Positions 1 to 8,471 of a stretch of 37,623 bases of DNA are shown here, piece after piece. The notes under the pieces were generated by a model. The model was not told the origin of the DNA, ran no database searches, and saw nothing but the letters and a program-made list of their open reading frames with translations. The stretch spans positions 1-37,623 of the forward strand of contig JACMRD010000292.1 in the NCBI GenBank assembly GCA_014376645.1. Direction: 5' to 3'. Position 1 is the first letter of the stretch, and every line of letters starts with the position of its first letter. The position numbers and the translations under genes are program-made. This stretch comes from Herminiimonas sp. GTDB taxonomy: Bacteria; Pseudomonadota; Gammaproteobacteria; Burkholderiales; Burkholderiaceae_D.

Positions 1-60
1 GCGATGCACAAGGACGCGATGGGCAAGGACGGCATGGCCAAGGATGAAATGAAAAAGTAA
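1..60 (+). CDS. MxKDx pentapeptide-repeat protein (3' end only)
   Basis: The window opens inside a reading frame that ends at TAA 58-60. The visible 19 residues (A-MHKDA-MGKDG-MAKDE-MKK) are tandem pentapeptides of the form MxKDx, the pattern that defines the small MxKDx-repeat proteins common in Burkholderiales. These are usually short exported proteins of unknown function. Start, signal peptide and repeat number lie outside the window. A run of eight T follows at 96-103, but the stem before it is only about 4 bp, so I do not call a terminator. Confidence 0.7.
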   Translation, partial: AMHKDAMGKDGMAKDEMKK

Positions 61-130
61 TCCTGCGTTCTGTCGTCTCCGGTTTTACAACGGACTTTTT
101 TTTGCCTCGTCGATCATGATGGGGCTTTTT

Positions 131-844
131 TCATTCTGTCAGGTGAGCTGCAAATTCCTCATATCCCCGCGCCCGCAACGCACACGCCGGGCACGTACCG
201 CAACCATGGCCCCATGCATGCAGCACGCCGCGCTCACCCAGATAGCACGTATGCGTATCGCTGCGAATCAGTTCCACCAGCGCTGCGCCGCCCAGATCCT
301 GCGCCAGGGTCCAGGTCGCAGCCTTGTCGATCCACATCAGCGGGGTTTCCAGTTTCAGGCGCGTGGCCATACCCAGGTTCAGCGCCACCTGCAGCGCTTT
401 CATGCTGTCGTCGCGGCAATCGGGATAGCCGGAGAAATCCGTCTCGCACATGCCGCCCACCAGCACATCCAGCCCACGTCGATACGCCACCGTTGCCGCC
501 ACCATCATGAACATCAGGTTGCGGCCCGGGACGAATGTGTTCGGCAAGCCGTTTTCCTGGAAGGCGATATCGACGTCGCGGGTCAGCGCGGTCTCTGAGA
601 TTCTTCCCAGCAGGGACAGGTCGATCATGTGGTCTTCACCCAAGCGCGTTGCCCAGCCCGCATCGATCGTGACGATTTTTTCCAGCACGGCCGGTCGCAC
701 TGCCAACTCGATCGCATGCCGCTGACCGTAGTCGAAGCCGATCGTCTCGACATGCGCATAGCGCGCGAGTGCCCATGCCAGGCACGTGGTGGAATCCTGA
801 CCGCCGGAGAACAGGACCAGTGCGCGATTGGTGTTGATCATCAT
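131..844 (-). CDS. queC: 7-cyano-7-deazaguanine synthase QueC
   Basis: QueC converts 7-carboxy-7-deazaguanine to preQ0 with ATP and ammonia, a cytosolic step in queuosine tRNA modification. The protein has 237 residues, the usual length. The N-terminal ATP-pyrophosphatase loop SGGQDS follows the first beta strand (about residues 14-19). Four C-terminal cysteines (C200, C215, C218, C221 in the CGTCPAC context) form the expected zinc site. Two ATGs lie in tandem; the first, at 842-844, overlaps the TAA of the upstream DUF3108 gene (TAATG), suggesting translational coupling. No other queuosine gene (queD, queE, queF) is in view. The assignment is firm. Confidence 0.97.
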   Translation of the reverse strand: MMINTNRALVLFSGGQDSTTCLAWALARYAHVETIGFDYGQRHAIELAVRPAVLEKIVTIDAGWATRLGEDHMIDLSLLGRISETALTRDVDIAFQENGLPNTFVPGRNLMFMMVAATVAYRRGLDVLVGGMCETDFSGYPDCRDDSMKALQVALNLGMATRLKLETPLMWIDKAATWTLAQDLGGAALVELIRSDTHTCYLGERGVLHAWGHGCGTCPACALRARGYEEFAAHLTE

Positions 845-1614
845 TATTTCCTCGTGATCGAATCGAGCGTCTGCTCGACGAATTCATCATCCGGATCGGT
901 AAAGCGCAGACGCGCCGGATACCATTCCATGCCGGGCGCCAGCCAGATGTCGAGGCGCTGTCCCCTGGCGTCCGGTGGCGGTGCGCGCACGATGTGCACG
1001 GTGTTCAATTCGCCCAGCGCCGTACGGATCTTTTCGGTCTGACCGACCTTGAAACGCCACGGCTCGGCATCGCGCTGGCCGGCCACGAAAAAGACCCATT
1101 CGCTGCCCGGCTTGAATGTCGATTCCGCGCCACGCGCCACGGCAATCAATTGCCAGATCACGCTGTTGCGGTCCTGCTCGCCGCCCTTGATCGGATAGGT
1201 CACCGGCGCCGTACTGAAGCTGATGGTCTTGGTCTGGCGATCGAAGGTGGTGGTGGTGACCGGCTTGCGGAAGCGCTTGTCCTCGAAGCTGGTCGGCGCC
1301 AGTCCGAACTGATCGAGGTCGCCGACGCTTTTCGCTTCCAGTACCTTGCCGAAGATGCCAGCTCGCGATTCGCTGGTCGCCGAGAACTTGCCATTGCCCG
1401 CGCTCCACTGCACCTGGCCCTCACCATCGATGGTCAGCCCGCTCTGTCTGGCCTTGATGCGGTAGTGCAGATCGGCCGATGGCGGCAGGCTGATCTTCTG
1501 GATCACGCCAGCGGGTTGTTCGGCCGCTGCCGTTTCGGCAGGTGCTGTGATCGTGATCGTTGCCAGCAGCAGGGTCGCCTTGATCGTTTGCTTCAGTTGT
1601 CTTGCTGAATTCAT
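844..1614 (-). CDS. DUF3108 domain protein, exported
   Basis: A 256-residue protein with an N-terminal signal-like segment (residues 10-31, [17 protein letters not shown]) followed by a DUF3108 domain. The family consists of predicted envelope proteins of unknown function. The body (residues about 46-256) aligns by eye with the C-terminal half of the next gene: both share a stretch like F-TAT-P-x-GGxQDRxSVxWQLxxIARG, then FVAGxRDAExWxxxVG, then DIWLAPGxxWYPxxLR. The start ATG at 1612-1614 has GAGG five bases upstream. The gene touches queC by one base and follows its paralogue by 100 bp on the same strand. Function is not known. Confidence 0.85.
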   Translation of the reverse strand: MNSARQLKQTIKATLLLATITITAPAETAAAEQPAGVIQKISLPPSADLHYRIKARQSGLTIDGEGQVQWSAGNGKFSATSESRAGIFGKVLEAKSVGDLDQFGLAPTSFEDKRFRKPVTTTTFDRQTKTISFSTAPVTYPIKGGEQDRNSVIWQLIAVARGAESTFKPGSEWVFFVAGQRDAEPWRFKVGQTEKIRTALGELNTVHIVRAPPPDARGQRLDIWLAPGMEWYPARLRFTDPDDEFVEQTLDSITRK

Positions 1615-1714
1615 GGGCGCCTCGGCGCTTGCGCGCGATAGAAATGGATGAATGATGGTTGCGCGCTGAATGCCTGCATGCGCTGGCGGGATGGAGCACG
1701 CCGCATCGATCGGT

Positions 1715-2884
1715 TCAGCGCCCGCTCGCGGGGCGCACCGCCGCCAGGGACAGGTCGAGATAATCGCCGTTGACTTCCGTATAACGTAACTTTACCGGAT
1801 ACCACTGTTCTCCGGGTGCGAGCCAGATATCGATGCGCTTGTCGTAGCTGCCGGCGCGCGGCGTGCGCACCAGATGCCAGGCGCGCGTTTCACCCTGTTC
1901 CAGAGTCACCGCTTCTTCGCCGACGATGTTGATGAGCCAGTGCTCGGCATCGCGCACGCCGGCCACGAAAACGTCTAGTACCGCACCCGGCACGAATGCC
2001 TTGCGGTCACCCCGCGCAATCCCCGAGAGCTGCCACAGAATGCTGGCGCGGTCCTGCGCGCCGGTCAGCAGCGGAAAGGTGTCGGTGGCTGCCGAAAAAC
2101 TGATGACGGGCGCTGCCTTGCGCTGGAAATGGGTATTGGTCTCAGCGCGGCGGGCATTCTTTTCCGCATACAGCGTCGGTGCGATGCCGGCCTCGTCGAT
2201 CGTACCTTCGCTGCGAAAGGACGACAGGGCAAAGCCGAACTTGGTGACCTCGCCCTGGATCGCATAGCCGCCATCGGCGGGTTGCCAGTCGATCTTGCTG
2301 GTACCCCGGGTGATGCTGCCACGGGTGGCGTAGCGCACTTCATATTCGAGTGTCGCTGCCGGTGGCAGGCTCACGGTGTAGCGGGGCGCCGGGGTCGTGG
2401 CGGCGACATCGCTTGCCGGTGCTGCCTGGCCGGTCGCCGGCGCAGGCGCAGGCTTTGGCTCGACGGCGGCGGTCGGTGCCGGCGGCGTTTCTGCCGGCGG
2501 TGGCGCTTCGGCCGGGGCCGGATCCGTGGCAGCCACGGCGTCGTCGGCCGCCACAATCGCGACGGCGGGGACTGGCGCGACTACGGCAGAGCGTGGCTTC
2601 GGCGGCCGTCTTGCTGGTCGCGGCGGAACTGGGGTCGGGTCGGACGGCGCGGCGATTGTCGTGGGCGCAGCCGCAACTACCTCAGCTGGCGCGCGCAGGG
2701 TTGCGGTCACCACTTGCGGCGGTGGCGCCAACGCCGGCGCCGCGCCGTTGAAACCGTCGCTTACCTTCGACAGCGCGATCCAGTGCAGCAGCAGCGATGC
2801 CGCAAGCAGAAGAGCCCAGCGCAGTGGCCCGCCTGTCGCCGTGCCGGCCGGGTGTGAAGAAGGTGCAGTCATCGTCATGGTCAT
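1715..2884 (-). CDS. DUF3108 domain protein with TonB-like N-terminus
   Basis: A 389-residue protein if it starts at the ATG at 2882-2884; the frame stays open another 108 bases upstream, but that extension does not look like protein. Layout: a short N-terminus, one membrane helix (WALLLAASLLLHWIALS), a long Pro/Ala-rich linker (about residues 45-170), then a DUF3108 domain. Helix plus proline-rich linker is how TonB-like proteins span the periplasm from an inner-membrane anchor, so DUF3108 is probably held in the periplasm near the outer membrane. This is inference; no TonB C-terminal domain is present. The neighbouring shorter DUF3108 gene is a paralogue of the domain without the anchor. 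Confidence 0.82.
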   Translation of the reverse strand: MTMTMTAPSSHPAGTATGGPLRWALLLAASLLLHWIALSKVSDGFNGAAPALAPPPQVVTATLRAPAEVVAAAPTTIAAPSDPTPVPPRPARRPPKPRSAVVAPVPAVAIVAADDAVAATDPAPAEAPPPAETPPAPTAAVEPKPAPAPATGQAAPASDVAATTPAPRYTVSLPPAATLEYEVRYATRGSITRGTSKIDWQPADGGYAIQGEVTKFGFALSSFRSEGTIDEAGIAPTLYAEKNARRAETNTHFQRKAAPVISFSAATDTFPLLTGAQDRASILWQLSGIARGDRKAFVPGAVLDVFVAGVRDAEHWLINIVGEEAVTLEQGETRAWHLVRTPRAGSYDKRIDIWLAPGEQWYPVKLRYTEVNGDYLDLSLAAVRPASGR

Positions 2885-3041
2885 AGTGTACCGTCCGGTC
2901 CTCCGCACGCACGCAACCTTACAATGCGATGCACTATCGGCGGCGCCGTTTGTTTGTCGATGGTCGATGCGCCACGCGGTTCCACGTGTCATTGCAGGTG
3001 TAATCTGCTACGCTTTACTGAAACATTCCACGGAGACGAAC

Positions 3042-3734
3042 ATGACCATTCCTGCAATGCCGAACCTGCCTGGCTTCGGCGCCATCACGGACACCATGGA
3101 ACTGGTACGCAAGATGTGGGGTGGCGCGGGCGCCAACCTCGGCGGGGCTGCCGGCCTCGGCATTCCCGGCATGGTCATGCCCAGCCTGTCGGTGGAAGAC
3201 ATCAACAAGCAGATTGCCGACCTGAAAGCGGTCGAGTCCTGGCTGACGTTGAACATGAACCTGCTGCGCGGTACCATCCAGGCGCTCGAGGTACAGAGCG
3301 CGACGATCTCGACACTGAAGACGATGAGCGAAACCTTCGCCGCAGCGGTCAAGCCGCCAGTCGACGTCGGCGCGGCGGCCGGCGCCGGCAAGACGGCTTC
3401 GGCTTTCACGTTTCCGTTCGGCGCCATGGCTGCCGCGCCGGCCGCACCACCGGAAGCTGCGGCTGCGCCCACGCCCGTCGAGGAAAAGGCAGTGGCGCCC
3501 GAACCCGCGCCCGCCATACCCGTCGTCAACCCTGCAGCATGGTGGAACATGTTGCAGGACCAGTTCAAGCATGCAGTCAGCACTGCCATGACACCGGAGC
3601 CGACCGGCAAGACAGGTAGCGCACCGGCGACGAAAGCAAGCGCCAAAACTGCTGCCGCCGCCAGTAACGGCGCCGCACCCGCCCGAAAGGCTGCCGCCAA
3701 GCGCGCCACCAAGACGCCACCGCGCCAGCGCTGA
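3042..3734 (+). CDS. phaM: PhaM-family PHB granule regulatory protein
   Basis: A 230-residue protein. The N-terminal part (MPNLPGFGAITDTMELVRKMWGG, then the MPSLSVEDINKQIADLKAVESWLTLN region at about residues 47-70) is typical of the PhaM family. The C-terminus is an Ala/Lys/Pro-rich tail (ARKAAAKRATK) of the kind that binds DNA. In Ralstonia, PhaM binds and activates the PHB synthase PhaC and tethers PHB granules to the nucleoid. The start ATG has GGAG six bases upstream. It is divergent from the DUF3108 gene and convergent with the next gene. No pha biosynthesis gene is nearby, which is normal for phaM. The symbol rests on family resemblance. Confidence 0.85.
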   Translation: MTIPAMPNLPGFGAITDTMELVRKMWGGAGANLGGAAGLGIPGMVMPSLSVEDINKQIADLKAVESWLTLNMNLLRGTIQALEVQSATISTLKTMSETFAAAVKPPVDVGAAAGAGKTASAFTFPFGAMAAAPAAPPEAAAAPTPVEEKAVAPEPAPAIPVVNPAAWWNMLQDQFKHAVSTAMTPEPTGKTGSAPATKASAKTAAAASNGAAPARKAAAKRATKTPPRQR

Positions 3735-3788
3735 GGATCGGCTCGGAGGCTCAGCGGCGAAGGAACGTGGGTGCCGGTCAGCGCAGGA

Positions 3789-4634
3789 TCAGCGCGCTGG
3801 TTTTGCCGAAGGAAAGAACACCTGCTGCCCGTCGACCCGGAATGCGCCGATCGCCTTTTGTCCGGTCTCCGACGTGATCCAGTCGATCAGCTGCATGGCA
3901 CCCTTGTAGTTGATGTCCTTGTACTTTGCCGGATTTACGGCAATGATTCCGTAGGGATTGAACATTTTCGGGTCACCTTCGACGGCCACGACCAGGCCGG
4001 TCTTCGCCTTGTAGGCGCCATAGGTGGCACGATCGGTGAGGGTGTAAGCATCGAGCTGCGCGGCCATGTTCAGCACCTCGCCCATGCCCAGCCCTGCGGC
4101 GACGTAGGATGATCCCTGCGGCTGGCTGCCGACCTGTTTCCAGTACCCCTTCTCCATCTGGTCCGTGCCGGAATTGTCGCCGCGCGAGATGAATTTCACG
4201 CCGCTGTCGACCAGCTTCTTCATGGCCACAAGAGCGTCCTTGTTGCCACGGATGCCCGCCGGGTCAACGGCCGGACCGACGATGATGAAGTCGTTGTACA
4301 TCACGTCGCGCCGATTGACGCCATCGCCGGCGGCGACGAACTTGTCTTCGGACGGGCGGGCATGTACCAGCGTGACGTCGACGTCACCATTCTTTGCCAG
4401 CTCCAGCGCCTTGCCGGTACCGACCGAGATCACCTGCACTTTCAGACCCGACGCACGTTCGAACATCGGCAGCAGATAGGTCAGCAGGCCGGAGTTTTCG
4501 GTGCTGGTGGTGGTCGACATCTTGAGCACTTGTTGCGCCAGCGCCAGCGGTGCATGTACGCCGGCCAGCGACAGCACGATGCAGGTGCCGAACAGGCGAC
4601 GTGAAATAAGCGAGGGCAATAATGATCGCGACAT
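3789..4634 (-). CDS. Tungstate-type ABC transporter substrate-binding protein (TupA-like), orphan
   Basis: A periplasmic binding protein of 281 residues from the ATG at 4632-4634. Residues 1-33 form a signal peptide ending ALALA before QQ. Residues 41-51 (TTTSTENSGLL) are the anion-binding signature of TupA-type tungstate proteins; an NSGT motif lies further on. The frame can be extended to 4688, but a perfect TATAAT at 4692-4687 sits at that upstream ATG, so the downstream start fits better. No permease or ATPase gene (tupB, tupC) is adjacent, so the transporter is incomplete here. Specificity (tungstate, molybdate or phosphate) is inferred from the motif only. Confidence 0.82.
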   Translation of the reverse strand: MSRSLLPSLISRRLFGTCIVLSLAGVHAPLALAQQVLKMSTTTSTENSGLLTYLLPMFERASGLKVQVISVGTGKALELAKNGDVDVTLVHARPSEDKFVAAGDGVNRRDVMYNDFIIVGPAVDPAGIRGNKDALVAMKKLVDSGVKFISRGDNSGTDQMEKGYWKQVGSQPQGSSYVAAGLGMGEVLNMAAQLDAYTLTDRATYGAYKAKTGLVVAVEGDPKMFNPYGIIAVNPAKYKDINYKGAMQLIDWITSETGQKAIGAFRVDGQQVFFPSAKPAR

Positions 4635-4686
4635 GAGCGGCTTTCGACAGTGGAGTGGCGGGGTCTTCGATGGAAGAGCTGTGCGC

Positions 4687-4692
4687 ATTATA
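4687..4692 (-). promoter_or_regulatory. -10 box upstream of TupA-like gene
   Basis: Perfect TATAAT on the minus strand about 52 bases before the chosen start codon. No good -35 hexamer is seen at 16-18 bases. It would give a leader of roughly 45 bases and argues against the upstream ATG. Confidence 0.4.
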
Positions 4693-4738
4693 AAGATGGT
4701 GGCAGCCGGTTGCCGGCACCGCCGATCATGCGCTGCGC

Positions 4739-5185
4739 TTACTTGCGGGCGGCGCGCTTGAGCACACGCATGAGCCCGCCGAGCAGCGGTAATTTTTCAT
4801 ACAGTTCCTCCGCCGCGTCCCAGTAATCGCGATGAAAATCGATCCGGCCGTCGGGCGCGAATTTCAAGTGGGTGGCCCCCCGGATGCACTGCTCCACACG
4901 CGAGAATCGCTTCATCCGGAACAGGAAATCCCAGGTCAGGAAGGCCTCGCTGCCCTGTGCAATGTTGGTGGTGACGACGAAGCGCGGCGCGTCGACCTGG
5001 GCGAACATATGCGCGAACAGCGCGGTGATGGCAACGTGGCCGCGCACTTCATTGAAGGGGTCCTTGAAGAATGCATCCTCGGTATAGAGCGTGCCGAGTT
5101 GGCGGGTCGATTGCAGCGACAGGGTTTCGAAGAACGCGACGGCCCGCGTCACATGCAGCGTCAGTGCCTCGCCGTGGTCGCTCAT
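4739..5185 (-). CDS. NTF2/SnoaL-like family protein
   Basis: A 148-residue soluble protein with the layout of a small cone-shaped NTF2 fold: an N-terminal helix, the segment LYTEDAFFKDPFNEVRG typical of SnoaL-like proteins, and strands ending in HLKF-DGRIDFHRDYWDAAEELYEKLP. The fold binds small hydrophobic molecules and is sometimes enzymatic; the substrate here is unknown. The start ATG at 5183-5185 overlaps the stop of the SDR gene by four bases (ATGA), so it is the last gene of the lipid-modification operon. Similar small proteins often travel with the DUF3833/SDR/CFA gene set, but I cannot assign a reaction. Confidence 0.85.
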   Translation of the reverse strand: MSDHGEALTLHVTRAVAFFETLSLQSTRQLGTLYTEDAFFKDPFNEVRGHVAITALFAHMFAQVDAPRFVVTTNIAQGSEAFLTWDFLFRMKRFSRVEQCIRGATHLKFAPDGRIDFHRDYWDAAEELYEKLPLLGGLMRVLKRAARK

Positions 5186-5949
5186 AATCCGGTGACCTTG
5201 TGAATCAGCGCGAAATACCAACGGTACGGCAACAGCCGCGCGAAGCGCAGGACATTGGTGAAGCGCTTCGGAAAATGGATATGGAAGTCACCCTTCTCCA
5301 GGCCGTCGACCAAGGCGGCGCCGGCATCGGCGGCCGACATCAGCGCCGGCATCTTGAAATCGTTCTGCGATGTCAGGGGCGTGGCCACAAAGCCAGGATT
5401 GATCAGATAGACGCCGATGCCGCGCGGGCGCAGGTCCAGATACAGCGACTCGCACAAGTTGATGATGGCTGCCTTGGTCGCGCCATAGATGAGGGCTTTC
5501 GGCAGCCCGCTGTAACCGGCCACGGAGCCGACGATGCCGATGCCGCCGCTACCCTGCCGGAGCAGTACCGGCAGTACCGCTGACAGGCAATTGAAGACGC
5601 CGCGCACGTTTAGATCCAGCAAGTCGTTGGCGACGGCGAGATCGAACTGGTCGGCCCGCATCTCGTTGTAGCCGCCGGCGACCACCAGCACCAGATCGAT
5701 CGCCTGCCACTGTGCCAGGATGGTGTCGCACGCGGCCAGAATGGTTGCTTCATCGACGATGTCGACGGTGATCGTCATTGCAGCGGGATTGCCGGCTGCA
5801 ATGACGTCGAGCTCAGGCTTGCGCCGCGCCGACAGCGCCACCCGCGCCCCCTTGGCCAGTAGGAGGCGGGCGGTTTCGGCGCCGATGCCCGTGGAGGCGC
5901 CGATCACCCAGACGCGTTTGCCGGACCAGTTGGGGATGGCGGGGTTCAT
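5182..5949 (-). CDS. Short-chain dehydrogenase/reductase
   Basis: A 255-residue classical SDR. The NAD(P) loop is GASTGIG (17-23), the NAG-like motif is VVAGG near residue 91, and the catalytic residues are N114, S142, Y155 and K159 (YGATK). After GIG a basic stretch (SARRKPELD) suggests NADP(H). The hydrophobic, aromatic C-terminus (RWYFALIHKV) resembles membrane-associated SDRs acting on lipids. It overlaps both neighbours by ATGA (5949-5946 with DUF3833, 5185-5182 with the NTF2-like gene). The substrate is unknown; the operon suggests an acyl-chain or lipid intermediate. Confidence 0.92.
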   Translation of the reverse strand: MNPAIPNWSGKRVWVIGASTGIGAETARLLLAKGARVALSARRKPELDVIAAGNPAAMTITVDIVDEATILAACDTILAQWQAIDLVLVVAGGYNEMRADQFDLAVANDLLDLNVRGVFNCLSAVLPVLLRQGSGGIGIVGSVAGYSGLPKALIYGATKAAIINLCESLYLDLRPRGIGVYLINPGFVATPLTSQNDFKMPALMSAADAGAALVDGLEKGDFHIHFPKRFTNVLRFARLLPYRWYFALIHKVTGL

Positions 5950-6518
5950 GGACGCTTCGCGAACGACAGCGTGATGTCGCCCACGTGGAAGCCATATTTG
6001 CTCATCACCGCCCGGTTGAGCATGACCCGCTCATTCATCAGGTACATCCAGTCTTCCAGCTGCACATCGATCACTTTGCCGTCGACCGGCAGGGCGAGCG
6101 TGTATTTCCAGCGCAGCGCATTCCCGGCGATCACGCCTTCGGCCTGGCCCACTACATCGGCCGCAGTGCCGGTGTAGCGATCGGCTGCGACCTTGGTCAG
6201 GGTCCAGACCCGGCGCTGGCGGGTGCCGTCGGAGTAGGTGAAGTCTTCGTCGAGGGTGCCGACGTCGCCTTTCCATGTGCCCGTGATGACGACATCGAAG
6301 CGCTTGATCACGGTGCCGGAGCGGTCCTGGAACATGCCACTGGCGTCGAGCGTACCGTTGAAATAGCGCTTGAGATCGAGGGTCGGTTTTTCAGCGGCGT
6401 AGTGGCTCGGCTCGACCCGGGTCGCGCAACCGCCCAGCAGGCCGAATGCGGGCAGGCAGGCCAGTAGCAGTAGACTGGTAAGTCGCGTCATTGGTTGCAG
6501 ATATCGCGTGGTGCGCAT
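5946..6518 (-). CDS. DUF3833 family lipoprotein
   Basis: A 190-residue protein. Residues 13-30 are a hydrophobic signal ending in the lipobox LLGGC with C31 as the lipidation site, so it should be an outer- or inner-membrane lipoprotein. The rest matches DUF3833: a DLKRYFNGTLDASGMFQDRSG segment, then a beta-rich body with DEDFTYSDGTRQRRVW and MSKYGFHVGDITLSF near the end. The ATG at 6516-6518 has GGAG six bases upstream; longer frames upstream are not protein-like. The family has no known activity but recurs with CFA-synthase-like and DUF1365 genes. It overlaps the SDR start by ATGA. Confidence 0.87.
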   Translation of the reverse strand: MRTTRYLQPMTRLTSLLLLACLPAFGLLGGCATRVEPSHYAAEKPTLDLKRYFNGTLDASGMFQDRSGTVIKRFDVVITGTWKGDVGTLDEDFTYSDGTRQRRVWTLTKVAADRYTGTAADVVGQAEGVIAGNALRWKYTLALPVDGKVIDVQLEDWMYLMNERVMLNRAVMSKYGFHVGDITLSFAKRP

Positions 6519-6540
6519 GGTGTTCTCCAGGTTCGGTCGA

Positions 6541-6585
6541 ATCAATCGTTCGTTAGTCAATGGTTCACAGATCAATCGGTCACAG
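6541..6585. repeat. Three degenerate 15-bp tandem units
   Basis: Three 15-base units, each with TCAAT after its first base, lie head to tail at 6541-6555, 6556-6570 and 6571-6585. Units two and three agree at 12 of 15 positions. They cover the last codons of the MFS gene and the gap before DUF3833. They could be a small regulatory array or a decaying duplication. Confidence 0.35.
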
Positions 6586-7896
6586 GTCGTCGAGCGGCGC
6601 GCGCCACAGCAGGGAGGCAGACAGCAATTTGAGTGCGCACGGCAGCAGGGCGTAGGCCACGCGCAGGGCTTGCGTGCCATCGGCATCGACGGTGCCGGGC
6701 ACATAGCCCAGGTGCTCGAGCAGCGGTAGTGCAACGCCCGCCGCCAATGCCAGGTTCATCTTGGTGGCCCAGCTCCAGGCGCCGAAGTAGGCGCCTTCAC
6801 GCGCGCCACTGTGGCCGGCGCGGGCGATCACTGCCGCCAGCAGCGCCGGCGGCAGTGCGAGGTCGGCGCCAAGGGCGAAACCGGACATCACGCAGACCGC
6901 GCCGAAGCCGATCGCAGCGCCCGCCGGCAGATCGTAGACCCAGATGAATGCGGCGATCGCCAGCAGCATCGAGATCAGCCAGGCGGACGCTTCGCCACGC
7001 CGCCTGGCCAGCGCCACCCAGAGCGGCAGCGAGACGGCGGCGGCGCTGAAATACAGCACCAGGAACAGGCCCGCGTAACGTTCGAGCTGTAGTCCGTCCT
7101 TGGCAAAGAACAGGAACAACGTGGCGGGGATGGCGGCAGCGATGCCGTTGACCACGAAGACGGCGAACAGCCAGCGAAAGCGCCGGTTGCGAAACGGTTC
7201 CTTTAGCCGCGCCAGGGTGGCCTGCCCGCCCGTTGGCGACACATCGGCCAGCACGGTCGATGCCGGGCGCGGCGCCGCGGCCAGCAACAACGCCGCCGCC
7301 ATCACCAACATGGCGACGAACACTGCCGAGAGCCAGCCGATCCCGGCCACGCTTGGCAAGGCGGCGGCGATCACCACGCCGAGCAGGCCGCAGCCTTCGC
7401 GGGTGGCGGTAAGGCGCGCGCGTTCCCCGCGGGCCTGGGTCAGCGCCGCGCCCCAGCTCTGATGGGCGATCATCGCCAGCGAAAAGCCGACATAGACCAG
7501 CAGCAGGCTCGCCAGGAACCAGGCGAAGGGTTGCCCGGCCACGACGGCCGGCGGATGGAACAGGGCGATGAAACCGATTACCAGCGGCGGCAGCGCCAGC
7601 AGGATGAAACGCGGATAGCCGAGCCGGCCATTGCTGCGATCGATCCAGAGGCCGAAGGCGGGATCGATGAAGGCATCGAACACCCGGGCCAGCAGCAGTG
7701 CGGTGCCGATCATCGTCAGCGACAGCCCGAAACGCTCCGCATAGAACTGCGGCACGTAGACATAGATCGGCAGCGCCACGAGCGCCAGCGGCAAGCCGAA
7801 CAGGCCGTAGGCGAGCAGGGCGCTCAGGCGCAGGGCGGCAGGCTCGCGCAGGGCGACCAAGGTCGGGCTTGGCGGCACTGGTGTCACCGATGTCAC
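6580..7896 (-). CDS. MFS transporter, GPH (glycoside-pentoside-hexuronide) type
   Basis: A 438-residue protein with about 12 membrane helices. The loop after helix 2 (RVFDAFIDPAFGLWIDRSNGRLGYPRF) matches the D-P-G-D-R-T pattern of GPH cation symporters such as MelB. The start is GTG at 7894-7896, overlapping the stop of the chalcone-isomerase-like gene (GTGA). In this operon the substrate is unlikely to be a sugar; the lipid-modifying partners suggest a lipid-related or amphipathic compound, as inference only. A 61-base gap with short repeats separates it from DUF3833. Confidence 0.88.
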   Translation of the reverse strand: MTSVTPVPPSPTLVALREPAALRLSALLAYGLFGLPLALVALPIYVYVPQFYAERFGLSLTMIGTALLLARVFDAFIDPAFGLWIDRSNGRLGYPRFILLALPPLVIGFIALFHPPAVVAGQPFAWFLASLLLVYVGFSLAMIAHQSWGAALTQARGERARLTATREGCGLLGVVIAAALPSVAGIGWLSAVFVAMLVMAAALLLAAAPRPASTVLADVSPTGGQATLARLKEPFRNRRFRWLFAVFVVNGIAAAIPATLFLFFAKDGLQLERYAGLFLVLYFSAAAVSLPLWVALARRRGEASAWLISMLLAIAAFIWVYDLPAGAAIGFGAVCVMSGFALGADLALPPALLAAVIARAGHSGAREGAYFGAWSWATKMNLALAAGVALPLLEHLGYVPGTVDADGTQALRVAYALLPCALKLLSASLLWRAPLDDL

Positions 7897-8471
7897 TGCG
7901 GGCCGGCGTCCGCCAGCAGCGCCTCGCGCAGTGCGCCACCGGTGGTTTTCGGATCGAGCCAGATGGCGAAGAATGCATGGCCGAAAGCCGGATCGCCAAT
8001 CTCGCCCAGCGGCTTGCCATCGCGATAGAAGCGTGCGCCTTCGTCCGGCAGGTAGATGCCGGTAATGCGCGTGCCTTCCTTCACGTCCGGGAAGATTTTT
8101 TCCATCCTAGCTTGCCAGTCGGCGTGCTGGACGGCGGTGCCGAGGCCAAGTTTTTTCATCTCGTCGGTACTGGCGGTAGCGATCTTTTTGCCGTTGAGCG
8201 AACGCGTATAGTGCAGGTCGAGCGCGAATCGCTCGGCCCTTGGCGCCGTCGCGCGGTACCCGTTCGGTCCGACCCAGAACTGCGCATCGTAGATCTGCAG
8301 GCCGAAATAACGGAAGGTGCCGGCGCCGGCCAGGCGTGCGCGCGGCACTTCGGTGTCGATCGGCGCAGGTGCCGCCGGTCCGGCCACGGCTTGCGAGGCG
8401 ACCAGGCAGACCGGCGCCAGCAACAGCAGCCACGACAGCGACAGAACGGCGCGGCGCAAGCGGTCGATCAC
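7893..8471 (-). CDS. Exported chalcone-isomerase-fold protein
   Basis: A 192-residue protein from the GTG at 8469-8471; this start overlaps the CFA-like stop by four bases (GTGA), which decides it over the longer frame. An N-terminal signal (LSLSWLLLLAPVCLVASQAVA) predicts export to the periplasm. The mature part has features of bacterial chalcone-isomerase-like proteins: LAGAGTFRYFGLQIYDAQFWV, then FALDLHYTRSLNGKKIA, and FFAIWLDPKT near the end. The plant flavonoid reaction is not expected. Related plant members bind fatty acids, which would suit a lipid operon; that link is inference. Confidence 0.86.
   Translation of the reverse strand: MIDRLRRAVLSLSWLLLLAPVCLVASQAVAGPAAPAPIDTEVPRARLAGAGTFRYFGLQIYDAQFWVGPNGYRATAPRAERFALDLHYTRSLNGKKIATASTDEMKKLGLGTAVQHADWQARMEKIFPDVKEGTRITGIYLPDEGARFYRDGKPLGEIGDPAFGHAFFAIWLDPKTTGGALREALLADAGPQ

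Noticed and set aside
2397-3041. Plus-strand extension upstream of phaM through the DUF3108 gene
   Set aside because: Ala/Gly-rich mirror of the Pro/Ala linker on the other strand; the phaM ATG at 3042 has its own ribosome site.
6797-8020. 407-residue minus-strand frame overlapping the GPH transporter
   Set aside because: Arg/Ala/Gly-rich alternate frame of the transporter, with no helices.
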